Assembly (NCBI GenBank): GCA_949295905.1
Contig: CASFNA010000006.1
Coordinates: forward strand, 124,001 to 188,000
Direction: 5' to 3'
Source of the DNA: an uncultured Prevotellaceae bacterium
GTDB lineage: Bacteria > Bacteroidota > Bacteroidia > Bacteroidales > Bacteroidaceae
DNA: 64,000 nt
In this document: positions 44,854 through 52,583 of the stretch, piece after piece
How positions within the stretch are numbered: position 1 is the first letter of the stretch
How the letters are laid out: each line of letters opens with the position of its first letter
Made by a program: the position numbers and the translations under genes
Notes under the pieces: model-generated
The model's database searches: none
What the model was told of the DNA's origin: nothing
What the model saw: the letters and a program-made list of their open reading frames with translations, nothing else

Positions 44854-46203
44854 ATGAATCATTTGTCAAGATATATATTGCTGCTGTGCGCGCTGTTTTT
44901 TGTATGCGCCGGTGCCTCGGCCCAGGAAAAGAAATGGCGCGAGATGCACAAGGTGGAGGCCAAGGAGACCTTGTACGGCATAGCGCGTGAATACGGAATA
45001 ACGGTTGACGAGCTTGTAAAGGCCAACCCTGAAATGGGCGTGCCGGGCTACAGTCTTAAGAAGGGCGACTATATTTTCATCCCGTATCCAGACGCAGGCA
45101 CCGCTACTGCCTCCGTACAAGGCAAGGCCGCAGCGTCTGCCGTTGCCGTTCCGCCCAACGCCCTGAAGGTCGGTGTGTTGCTGCCACTGCACAATGTTGA
45201 CGGCGACGGCCGCAGGATGGTCGAGTATTACCGCGGCCTGCTCATGGCCTGTGAGGACCTGAAGATGAACGGACGCTCGATATCGGTGAGCGCGTGGAAC
45301 GTGCCTGCCGACGCCGACATATACCGCACGCTGGTTAAGGATGGCGTGGCAAAGTGTGACATCATATTCGGGCCGCTTTATTCTAAGCAGGTAGGGCCGC
45401 TCTCGTTTTTCTCGAAAGACAACGGCATAAAGCTCGTCATACCGTTCTCCATTACCGGTGACGCCGTTGACTCGAACCCAAACATCTTCCAGGTATACCA
45501 GTCGCCCGAGACGTTTTACGGCATGGCGGCCGACCATTTTGCCTACCGCTTCAAGGATTACAACGTAGTAGTAGTAGACTGCAACGACAAGACGAGCGGC
45601 AAGGGGGTGTTCACTTTCGACCTGCGCAAGAAGCTCGGCCGCAAGGGCGTGTCTTGCAGCGTGACCAATATCAGCTCGGGCAGCGGCGCCTTCGCCAAGG
45701 CTTTCAGCGTTGTCAAGCCCAACATCGTCGTGCTCAACACTGCGCGTTCGCCTGAACTCGGCACCGTGCTCGACATGCTCGACGCACTTACAGGCACGCA
45801 TCCCGAACTGAAAGTGTCGCTCTTCGGCTATACCGAGTGGCTGATGTACGCCAGCCATTATCTTGACCGCTTCTGCCGATACGATACTTACATACCTGCA
45901 AACTTCTACTACAACGCCTATTCGGCCAGGGTTGCCGCCTTCGAGCGCAGGTATATGTCCGAATTCAAGAGCGGAATGATGGACTACCTGCCACGTTTCG
46001 CCATGACGGGGTACGACCACGGCATGTTCTTCATAGGTGGAATGTTGAGGCAGGGCAAGGATTTTGACGGTTCGGTGGAGAACAAGGACGCACTACAGAC
46101 ACCGTTGCACTTCACCAAGACGCGCGGCGGAGGTTACCGCAACGATTGCCTTATGTTTGTCCATTACAACCGCGACAAGTCCATATCAATCATAAAATTC
46201 TGA
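44854..46203 (+). CDS. LysM-domain periplasmic-binding-protein-like protein
   Basis: 449 residues. The signal peptide RYILLLCALFFVCAGASA is followed by QEKK. A LysM peptidoglycan-binding domain (about 29-78: MHKVEAKETLYGIAREYGIT, then VDELVKANPE and YSLKKGDYIFIP) precedes a type I periplasmic-binding-protein fold (about 100-445: ALKVGVLLPLHNVDGDGRRM, then DIIFGPLYSKQVGPLSFFSK and PNIFQVYQSPETFYGMAADH). The same architecture occurs in Bacteroidetes proteins annotated as LysM/amino-acid-ABC binding proteins and resembles LpoA-like cell-wall regulators. It is probably tethered to peptidoglycan. The PorT-like barrel gene follows by 16 nt. Confidence 0.85.
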   Translation: MNHLSRYILLLCALFFVCAGASAQEKKWREMHKVEAKETLYGIAREYGITVDELVKANPEMGVPGYSLKKGDYIFIPYPDAGTATASVQGKAAASAVAVPPNALKVGVLLPLHNVDGDGRRMVEYYRGLLMACEDLKMNGRSISVSAWNVPADADIYRTLVKDGVAKCDIIFGPLYSKQVGPLSFFSKDNGIKLVIPFSITGDAVDSNPNIFQVYQSPETFYGMAADHFAYRFKDYNVVVVDCNDKTSGKGVFTFDLRKKLGRKGVSCSVTNISSGSGAFAKAFSVVKPNIVVLNTARSPELGTVLDMLDALTGTHPELKVSLFGYTEWLMYASHYLDRFCRYDTYIPANFYYNAYSARVAAFERRYMSEFKSGMMDYLPRFAMTGYDHGMFFIGGMLRQGKDFDGSVENKDALQTPLHFTKTRGGGYRNDCLMFVHYNRDKSISIIKF

Positions 46204-46219
46204 CATCTTACAGCAGCGT

Positions 46220-46972
46220 ATGCGCAAGCTATACTTGACGATATTGTTGTTTGCCTCGATACAGGCGTCGGCTCAGGTGGGCAAATACCGCAACGACCTT
46301 AGCATAGGCGTCAACGGCGGATATGTTATGAGCAATGTAGGCTTCATTCCGAAGGTAAACCAGACATTCCACGGCGGCCTGACGGGCGGCTTGTCGTTCC
46401 GTTACGTCTGTGAAAAGTATTTCAGCACCATCTGTGCGGTGCAGGCTGAGGTCAACTACGCACAGATAGGATGGAAGGAGCAGATACTCGACGTAAACGA
46501 CGCACCGGTGATAAATCAGGTGACAAGGCTGCCCGAGGAGTACAGCCGCACGATTAACTATATACAAATTCCCGTGTTCGCCCATCTTGGATGGGGCCGC
46601 GAGGAGAAGGGATTTCAGTTTTTCTTCCAGGCCGGACCGCAGATAGGCTTCTGCCTGGGCGAGAGCACCAAGACAAACTTTAACGTAAAGGATGCCAACT
46701 TTGCCTACCGTGTAAACAATGTGGTGGCGCAAGACACCATGGCCGTTGAAAACAAGTTCGACTATGGCATTGCCGCAGGGCTCGGATTGGAGTATTCACA
46801 TCCCAAGGTGGGGCACTTCCAGCTGGAAGCCCGATACTATTACGGTCTCGGAAACATCTACGGCGACTCGAAGAAAGACTATTTCGGGAAGTCGAACTTC
46901 GGCAATATCGTAGTCAAGCTGACATATCTCTTCGACATCATACGCACGAAGAACCGTGAAGGGGGACGATGA
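46220..46972 (+). CDS. PorT-like outer-membrane beta-barrel protein
   Basis: 250 residues. The signal peptide MRKLYLTILLFASIQASA is followed by QVGK. The rest fits the OMP_b-brl_2 / PorT pattern: LSIGVNGGYVMSNVGFIPKV opening, YIQIPVFAHLGWGREEKGFQ (the IPVxxH region typical of PorT-like barrels), GFQFFFQAGPQIGFCLGEST and a final strand pair (LEARYYYGLGNIYGDSKKDY, NIVVKLTYLF). In Porphyromonas PorT is required for T9SS, but this superfamily is broad, so a T9SS role is only a possibility, though it fits the sorting-domain genes nearby. Likely co-transcribed with the LysM gene. Confidence 0.82.
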   Translation: MRKLYLTILLFASIQASAQVGKYRNDLSIGVNGGYVMSNVGFIPKVNQTFHGGLTGGLSFRYVCEKYFSTICAVQAEVNYAQIGWKEQILDVNDAPVINQVTRLPEEYSRTINYIQIPVFAHLGWGREEKGFQFFFQAGPQIGFCLGESTKTNFNVKDANFAYRVNNVVAQDTMAVENKFDYGIAAGLGLEYSHPKVGHFQLEARYYYGLGNIYGDSKKDYFGKSNFGNIVVKLTYLFDIIRTKNREGGR

Positions 46973-47027
46973 GTGGTGTTGCCCCAGGCTTTTGCATGAC
47001 TTATTAACAACTTAAAATAATACTATC

Positions 47028-48707
47028 ATGTTTGAAGGACAACCTAAAGGTTTGTATGCGCTGGCCCTTGCCAATACGGGCGAGCGTTTCGGTTATTACA
47101 CCATGCTTGCTATTTTTACATTGTTCTTGCAGGCTAAATTCGGCTTTACAGCCACAGTGACATCAAACATTTTTGCCGGCTTTCTGGCTTTAGTCTATTT
47201 CCTTCCGGTTGTGGGCGGCATATTGGCAGACAAGTTCGGCTTCGGCAAAATGGTGACGTTGGGCATCGTAGTGATGTTCATAGGTTATATCTGTTTGGCC
47301 ATACCGACCGGCAACAACGCCCTTGGCATTGCGGCCATGGTTGGCTCGCTGTTCCTGATAGCCCTCGGAACGGGACTGTTCAAGGGTAATTTGCAGGTGA
47401 TGGTGGGCAACCTTTACGACGACCCAAAGTATGCGGCGAAGCGTGACACGGCGTTTTCTATATTCTATATGGCGATAAACATCGGTGCGCTTTTCGCTCC
47501 TACGGCTGCCGAAAAGATTACGGACTGGTACATGAAGGGGCACAACTTCATTTACAATGGTGACATTCCGGCGTTGGCGCACCAGTACCTTGACGGGACA
47601 CTTTCAGGCGAGGCTATGTCGAAATTCGCCTCTCTCGCCTCATCGCAGGGTGTCGGCACTGACACGGCTTCGCTTACAAGTTTTGCCAACGACTACATCA
47701 ATGTGCTTTCAGAGTCGTATCACATGGGCTTTGCAGTGGCATGTGTGTCGCTGATTGTCTCCATGCTGATATACGTTTTGGGCAGAAAGACATTCAAACA
47801 TGCCGATGTCAACAACAACGCCAAGCAGGATGCAGGCAATGACGAGGCGGCAGTACACGCACAGGAGCTTACTCCGGCGGAGACAAAGTCGCGCGTCATA
47901 GCGCTTTGCCTGGTGTTCGCCGTGGTTATATTCTTCTGGATGGCATTCCATCAGAACGGCCTTACGCTTACGTTCTTCGCCCGTGACTACACGGCGGCTA
48001 CCGCTACCGGGCTTACACGTATCGGCTTCGACGTATGGAATCTTGTGCTTATTGCAATCATGGTTTACGGCCTTTTCGCCATATTCCAGGCAAAGAAGTC
48101 AAAAGGACGGATTGTCTCTATAATTGTTACCTTGGCGGCATTGGTATTGCTGTACAACAATTATAACGGCATGGACGAGACCATAAGCATACTTCCGCAG
48201 AAGTTCCAGCAGTTCAACCCGTTCTTCGTCGTAGCGCTGACACCGGTTTCTATGGCTGTCTTCAGCTATCTGGCGAACAAGGGCAAAGAGCCTTCGGCAC
48301 CGCGCAAAATCGGTATCGGAATGTTCATTGCGGCCATCGGATTCATGATTATGGTATGGGGCTCGCTCGGATTGCCGGTACCTGACGACCTCGCTTCTAC
48401 TACAACGGATTATAGGGTTACGCCGAACCTCCTTATAGGTACATACCTCGTGCTTACTTTTGCCGAACTGTTCCTTTCACCGATGGGCATTTCGTTCGTG
48501 TCGAAGGTTGCGCCTCCCAAGTACAAAGGCCTCATGATGGGCGGCTGGTTCGCAGCGACGGCGGTCGGTAATTATCTCGTTTCCATTATCGGAATGCTTT
48601 GGGGCGGCCTGCCTTTGTGGATACTTTGGGGCATACTCGTGGCGCTTTGCGTGATTTCGGCCGTCTTCATTTTCTCTATCATGAAGAAGCTGGAGAAGGT
48701 TTGCTGA
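47028..48707 (+). CDS. Proton-dependent oligopeptide transporter (POT/PTR family)
   Basis: 559 residues with about 14 hydrophobic segments. The POT motif ANTGERFGYYTMLAIFTLFL is near the N-terminus (the ExxERF peptide-binding signature), FLPVVGGILADKFGFGKMVT follows, and GLFKGNLQVMVGNLYDDPKY is the second family signature (about 120-140). A hydrophilic loop near 255-285 (HADVNNNAKQDAGNDEAAVH) is probably cytoplasmic. It is an inner-membrane symporter that imports di- and tripeptides, which suits a proteolytic gut or oral anaerobe. It is monocistronic with a strong terminator downstream. Confidence 0.92.
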   Translation: MFEGQPKGLYALALANTGERFGYYTMLAIFTLFLQAKFGFTATVTSNIFAGFLALVYFLPVVGGILADKFGFGKMVTLGIVVMFIGYICLAIPTGNNALGIAAMVGSLFLIALGTGLFKGNLQVMVGNLYDDPKYAAKRDTAFSIFYMAINIGALFAPTAAEKITDWYMKGHNFIYNGDIPALAHQYLDGTLSGEAMSKFASLASSQGVGTDTASLTSFANDYINVLSESYHMGFAVACVSLIVSMLIYVLGRKTFKHADVNNNAKQDAGNDEAAVHAQELTPAETKSRVIALCLVFAVVIFFWMAFHQNGLTLTFFARDYTAATATGLTRIGFDVWNLVLIAIMVYGLFAIFQAKKSKGRIVSIIVTLAALVLLYNNYNGMDETISILPQKFQQFNPFFVVALTPVSMAVFSYLANKGKEPSAPRKIGIGMFIAAIGFMIMVWGSLGLPVPDDLASTTTDYRVTPNLLIGTYLVLTFAELFLSPMGISFVSKVAPPKYKGLMMGGWFAATAVGNYLVSIIGMLWGGLPLWILWGILVALCVISAVFIFSIMKKLEKVC

Positions 48708-48726
48708 TTATATTTCGGTTTAGAGG

Positions 48727-48764
48727 TTATGGGGTCTTAAGCATTTAAGGCCCCATAATTTTTT
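48727..48764 (+). terminator. Terminator of the POT transporter gene
   Basis: A 14-bp stem TTATGGGGTCTTAA / TTAAGGCCCCATAA (48727-48740, 48745-48758) with one G-U pair, then TTTTTT. Confidence 0.85.
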
Positions 48765-48802
48765 ATGTCTTGGCGTAACGGGTCATGCGGCATGGACGTG
48801 GC

Positions 48803-48890
48803 GTTTGTAAAAGGCCGTCTTTCATGATGCGGAAGGTGGCCTTTTAGGCCGTAAAAGGCCGTTTTTAAGAAAGCAAAAGACGGCCTTTTG
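48803..48890. repeat. GACGGCC mini-array I (4 units)
   Basis: Units gtttgtaaaaggccgtcttt, atgcggaaggtggcctttta, gccgtaaaaggccgttttta and aaagcaaaagacggcctttt. It lies between convergent POT and LuxR genes. Confidence 0.85.
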
Positions 48891-48961
48891 CAAAGTGAAG
48901 GATATTGCGTTGCGGGATAGTGGATTATGGAATGTTGGCCGGTAGGCGTTCGGTCAGGCAA

Positions 48962-49549
48962 TCAGATTTCGCCTATGCCTACGTAGCCGCGTGTCACTGC
49001 GTATATGGTAAGTGCGGAAACGCTTTTCAATCCAAGCTTTTCCATGATGTTGCGGCGGTGTGTAATGACCGTGGCAAGCGAAATGTTGAGGCGGTCGGCA
49101 ATCTCTTTGTTGATGAAGCCTTTTACTATCAGGCTCATCACTTCTATTTCTCTGGCAGACAAAGGCCTGTCGCAGTTGCCTTCATCTATTGGCGGAAGGT
49201 TGCGTCCTGCCGCGTGTGCGTGTTGTTCCAGGGTAAGGAGTGACTTTATGAGCTGCTTTTCCGGAACAGACGTGCACAGGCAATGGAAGCCGGAGATGGG
49301 GTTGGACGGCGTGGCCGAAGTGCTTAGTATGATTGTTTTCCGCTGTCTTTCGGTGAAAAAATGTATGTCGTCAACCACTGCTCCCGTAGCCGCGAAGTAG
49401 TGTATGTAGCCATCGGCGCACTCCTCCGGGATTTCTTTCACGCTGCGGAAAGTGTCGATGTCAATCATCGGCATAACCTCTTGCAGCATGTGTTTCAGGC
49501 CTATTGCCGCGAGAGTGTCTGGATGTATGATTGCTATTTTGGGAAACAT
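48962..49549 (-). CDS. LuxR-family response-regulator-like protein
   Basis: 195 residues. The N-terminal 115 residues look like a degenerate receiver domain (IAIIHPDTLAAIGLKHMLQE opening), but no clear phospho-acceptor Asp or Lys switch is visible, so phosphorylation is doubtful. The C-terminal LuxR helix-turn-helix (about 128-195: LSAREIEVMSLIVKGFINKE, then IADRLNISLATVITHRRNIM, LTIYAVTRGYVGI) is nearly the same as that of the hemerythrin regulator at 896-1852. In Bacteroides relatives I recall such a pair adjacent, so a joint stress circuit is inferred. No cognate kinase nearby. Confidence 0.85.
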   Translation of the reverse strand: MFPKIAIIHPDTLAAIGLKHMLQEVMPMIDIDTFRSVKEIPEECADGYIHYFAATGAVVDDIHFFTERQRKTIILSTSATPSNPISGFHCLCTSVPEKQLIKSLLTLEQHAHAAGRNLPPIDEGNCDRPLSAREIEVMSLIVKGFINKEIADRLNISLATVITHRRNIMEKLGLKSVSALTIYAVTRGYVGIGEI

Positions 49550-49564
49550 GGAAGCGGAAAAGTG

Positions 49565-49651
49565 AAGGATTAAGAGTTAAGAATTAAGAAAATATGCCTT
49601 GCTTGATGCTTAGGCGTAAGTGATTTTCCTAATTCTTAACTCTTAATCCTT
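49565..49651. repeat. AT-rich 29-bp inverted repeat upstream of the LuxR gene and downstream of oadB
   Basis: Arms 49565-49593 (AAGGATTAAGAGTTAAGAAT...) and 49623-49651 match as complements at 28 of 29 positions. Same class as the elements at 6361-6458 and 28439-28523. Confidence 0.85.
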
Positions 49652-49657
49652 AATTAT

Positions 49658-50815
49658 TTAAGACATGAATCCGAGCAAAGCTCCGGCTGCTACGGCCGAA
49701 CCGATGACACCGGCGACGTTTGGTCCCATGGCGTGCATCAGCAGGAAGTTGTGGCGGTCGTACTCAAGTCCGAGGTTGTTGGATATTCGCGCACTCATAG
49801 GCACTGCGCTCACACCGGCGTTGCCGATAAGCGGGTTGAGCTTTTTCGACTTCGGCAAAAACAGGTTCATGAACTTGACGAAAAGCACGCCTGAAGCTGT
49901 TGCTATGGCGAATGCCATGAAGCCGAGGAAGAAAATGTAGATGGTTTTCAGCGTAAGGAACTCGCTGGCTTGCGTTGAGCAGCCAACCGTAAGGCCGAGC
50001 AGCATGACGATGATGTCGTTGAGCGCGCTTCCCGCCGTCTTGGCGAGGCGTGTTGTCTTGCCTGACTCCTTCAACAGGTTGCCGAAGAACAGCATGCCGA
50101 GCAGCGGCAGGCCTGAAGGCACGATGAATGTTGTCAGCAGAAGTCCGATGATGGGGAAGAGTATACGCTCGGTCTGGCTCACCTGGCGTGCCGGTTTCAT
50201 GCGTATAAGGCGCTCCTTCTTGGTGGTGAGCAGGCGCATGAGCGGCGGCTGGATGATTGGCACGAGTGCCATGTAGGAGTAAGCGCATACGGCTATGGCT
50301 CCCATAAGGTTGGGGCTTAGCTTTGACGAGAGGAAGATTGCCGTAGGTCCGTCGGCTCCGCCGATGATGGCTATGCCTGCCGCCTGGTTCGGCTCAAAAC
50401 CAAGTGCCAGCGCAATCATGTATGCTCCGAAGATGCCGAACTGCGCCGCGGCTCCTATCAGTATGAGCTTGGGGTTGCTGATTAGCGCGGAGAAATCGGT
50501 CATAGCGCCTATTCCGAGGAACACCAGCGGCGGATACCATCCTTGGCGCACGCCTTGGTAGAAGATGTTGAGCACGGAGTTGTCTTCGTATAGTCCGATT
50601 TCAAGTCCCGCATCGGCGCGGAACGGTATGTTGCCGAGTATGATGCCCAGTCCGATAGGTACGAGCAGCAGCGGCTCAAAGTCTTTCTTTATGGCCAGCC
50701 AGATGAAGAACGCCCCGGCAATTATCATGATGATGTTGCCCGTCTCGGCATTGGCGAAGCCTGTGTATGTCAGGAACTCGTTGAAGTTGCTTGAAATGAA
50801 ATCTGTAAATCCCAT
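49658..50815 (-). CDS. Sodium-pump decarboxylase beta subunit
   Basis: 385 residues, polytopic membrane protein. It is the subunit that decarboxylates the carboxybiotin and exports Na+ in oxaloacetate or methylmalonyl-CoA decarboxylase. Family signatures: PPLVFLGIGAMTDFSALISN (about 95-114), AGIAIIGGADGPTAIFLSSK (about 145-164), and GNAGVSAVPMSARISNNLGL (about 325-345), including the Asp and Gly-rich regions around the Na+ path. Given the nearby mutA-mutB, a methylmalonyl-CoA substrate is the better guess. Last of a three-gene minus-strand cluster (gamma, biotin carrier, beta). Confidence 0.93.
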   Translation of the reverse strand: MGFTDFISSNFNEFLTYTGFANAETGNIIMIIAGAFFIWLAIKKDFEPLLLVPIGLGIILGNIPFRADAGLEIGLYEDNSVLNIFYQGVRQGWYPPLVFLGIGAMTDFSALISNPKLILIGAAAQFGIFGAYMIALALGFEPNQAAGIAIIGGADGPTAIFLSSKLSPNLMGAIAVCAYSYMALVPIIQPPLMRLLTTKKERLIRMKPARQVSQTERILFPIIGLLLTTFIVPSGLPLLGMLFFGNLLKESGKTTRLAKTAGSALNDIIVMLLGLTVGCSTQASEFLTLKTIYIFFLGFMAFAIATASGVLFVKFMNLFLPKSKKLNPLIGNAGVSAVPMSARISNNLGLEYDRHNFLLMHAMGPNVAGVIGSAVAAGALLGFMS

Positions 50816-50830
50816 GGCTTTTATTGTTTT

Positions 50831-50982
50831 TGGGTTATTGGGTTGTGCGGTTATTGGGTCATATGGTAGTTGATGCCGCCTTCTATCGGGTCGTGTAATC
50901 GTTTTGAATTGTGGTTGCCGTTTGCAGTTGTTTCATGGCAACCGTAAAACCTTATGGCCTTGTAACCTTATAACCTCATCCA
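50831..50982. repeat. GGTTATTGGG/CCTTATAACC type interrupted inverted repeat
   Basis: Between the beta-subunit and biotin-carrier genes: the left part reads gggttattgggttgtgcggt, the right part (50941-50982) accgtaaaaccttatggcct then tgtaaccttataacc. The halves are degenerate complements. Similar to the elements at 27.6 and 52.5 kb. Confidence 0.5.
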
Positions 50983-51419
50983 ATAGTTATCAGTGCGTCG
51001 CCTTCCATTACGGTGTCGCCTTTGTTTACGAGTACGGCTGTTACCGTGCCGTTGCATTCAGCCTCGATGTTGTTTTGCATCTTCATGGCTTCAAGCACGA
51101 TTACGGTGTCGCCGTCTTTTACGGTGTCGCCGACTTTCACCTTTACTTCGGTAATGGTTCCTGGCAGCGGAGCTGTAACCTTTGTCCCTACGGTAGGTGC
51201 ATTGGCCGCTGGCTTTTGGGGCTGGCTGACGGGAGCGGTTGTAGTAGGTTGGGGTGGTGTTACTACCGGCTTGTGCGGCATGGTGGCTGGATTTATGGGC
51301 TGTTTCAGCTCCACGTCGAAAGATATGCCGTTCACGTTTACTTGTGCTATGTTGCCTTCAACGTTGACTATTTCCACGTCATAGTCTACGCCCTGTACTT
51401 TATATTGATACTTGTTCAT
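50976..51419 (-). CDS. Biotin carrier (biotinyl/lipoyl domain) protein of the sodium-pump decarboxylase
   Basis: 147 residues. A short N-terminal domain (YQYKVQGVDYDVEIVNVEGN) is followed by a Pro/Thr/Ala-rich hinge (about 45-78) and a C-terminal biotinyl domain (about 78-147) with the biotinylation site VLEAMKMQNNIEAECNGTV (Lys in EAMKM). It shuttles the carboxyl group between carboxyltransferase and beta subunits. It lies between the beta and gamma subunit genes, and the downstream end at 50976 abuts a repeat element. Clear biotin attachment site; the partner carboxyltransferase is not in the window. Confidence 0.95.
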   Translation of the reverse strand: MNKYQYKVQGVDYDVEIVNVEGNIAQVNVNGISFDVELKQPINPATMPHKPVVTPPQPTTTAPVSQPQKPAANAPTVGTKVTAPLPGTITEVKVKVGDTVKDGDTVIVLEAMKMQNNIEAECNGTVTAVLVNKGDTVMEGDALITIG

Positions 51420-51476
51420 TTTGTTTTGCTTTATGTTTGGGTTGTAAAGTGTTGTTTTTCCTTGGTTTGCAATCCG

Positions 51477-52442
51477 TTATGGTATTATTGTTTCTTCCGG
51501 ATATATGTTCCAGTTGGTGTGGTGCGGTTTAATGGTAATGATGTTGCTTTCAATGTCGTGCACATCGTCTTCATACTGTTTAAGCGCCATTGCGATGACG
51601 GCTATGTATATCTCCTTGTCTATGCCGCCTGTTTGCAGTCCGTCTTTCAGTATCACTTTGGTCTTGTGTCCTGTCTCGGCGAGTTTCTCCCCGGTCTTTA
51701 CGGCGGCCTTGATAGGCTGTATTTTCCCGGCCTTCTTCAGTGCTTGCTTATGCGACATGAATAGTCCAAGCACGCGGAAGAACACGTAAAGCAGCGCGAG
51801 ACAGAAGAACACGATGCCCATAGACAGCACGGTGATGCCTAATCCGTAAGGGTCGTCACGCTTGATTTTCGCTATTTTCGTCTCGCTCATTTGCACGTAG
51901 TTCTCTATTCCTGGCGTAACGCAGTCGGGACTTTTCACTTCCCATGTAGCGGCACCGTCTTTAATTCTTGCGAAAGACTGGTCGGCGGCAAGGGCCGGGA
52001 CGGACACGGAGTCGATAAGGTCAATTCCGTTACCGTCGTACAAGGCTATCCACAGGGGCTTTCCGCTGTCGGCCTTGGCGCTGAGATGCAGTGTTCCTTG
52101 TGCCTGGTTGCCGTTAAGGAAGAACACGATGTGTTCACGTGCCGACATGGACGTGCGTCCGTCGCCGTTGGGAATGCAGCTCATCATGGCTGTACGTTGA
52201 GGTACAGAAAGGCTTTTGTCGAGCACGCGGCGGTCGGTCGTTATGTACATGCCGCGCACGTCATACGTGGAAAAGGCGGTGTTGGCAAGTTCTACCCATG
52301 CGCCCCGGTTCCCGTATTCGTCTTGTAGGTTGGCCTTGTTGTTGGTAAGCACTTCATTTATCTTGATGTTTCTTGCCCCTTGGCCGAACATCGAGACCGT
52401 GCCTGCCAGCAAGGCGCAAAGCAGAAAAACGGTTTTCTTCAT
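51477..52442 (-). CDS. OadG-family sodium-pump decarboxylase gamma subunit with lamin-tail domain
   Basis: 321 residues. The signal peptide MKKTVFLLCALLAGTVSMFG is followed by Q. Residues 25-170 form a lamin-tail/LTD-like domain (IKINEVLTNNKANLQDEYGN, then GAWVELANTAFSTYDVRGMY). Then comes a single transmembrane helix (about 200-225: YGLGITVLSMGIVFFCLALL) with the OadG-like tail (KTGEKLAETGHKTKVILKDG, and IDKEIYIAVIAMALKQYEDD). The gamma subunit anchors the pump. The extra exported lamin-tail domain is typical of Bacteroidetes. First gene of the cluster; the usual carboxyltransferase gene upstream is replaced by a transporter. Confidence 0.85.
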   Translation of the reverse strand: MKKTVFLLCALLAGTVSMFGQGARNIKINEVLTNNKANLQDEYGNRGAWVELANTAFSTYDVRGMYITTDRRVLDKSLSVPQRTAMMSCIPNGDGRTSMSAREHIVFFLNGNQAQGTLHLSAKADSGKPLWIALYDGNGIDLIDSVSVPALAADQSFARIKDGAATWEVKSPDCVTPGIENYVQMSETKIAKIKRDDPYGLGITVLSMGIVFFCLALLYVFFRVLGLFMSHKQALKKAGKIQPIKAAVKTGEKLAETGHKTKVILKDGLQTGGIDKEIYIAVIAMALKQYEDDVHDIESNIITIKPHHTNWNIYPEETIIP

Positions 52443-52517
52443 GTTTTGATGCTTGTTTTTAGTGTTTAAGGTTATGGATTTTTAGTTTATTTGGTCATGA
52501 CGCAGTGGCGTTTTCAT

Positions 52518-52566
52518 AGTTGTAGGGTTACGAAGTCATGCCTTTCGACCTTATAACCCTACAACT
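52518..52566. repeat. 13-bp perfect inverted repeat upstream of the gamma-subunit gene
   Basis: AGTTGTAGGGTTA (52518-52530) and TAACCCTACAACT (52554-52566) are exact complements. It lies in the 141-nt gap between the gamma-subunit gene and the transporter gene, both on the minus strand. Confidence 0.65.
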
Positions 52567-52583
52567 GAATGCTTGTTTTTATG

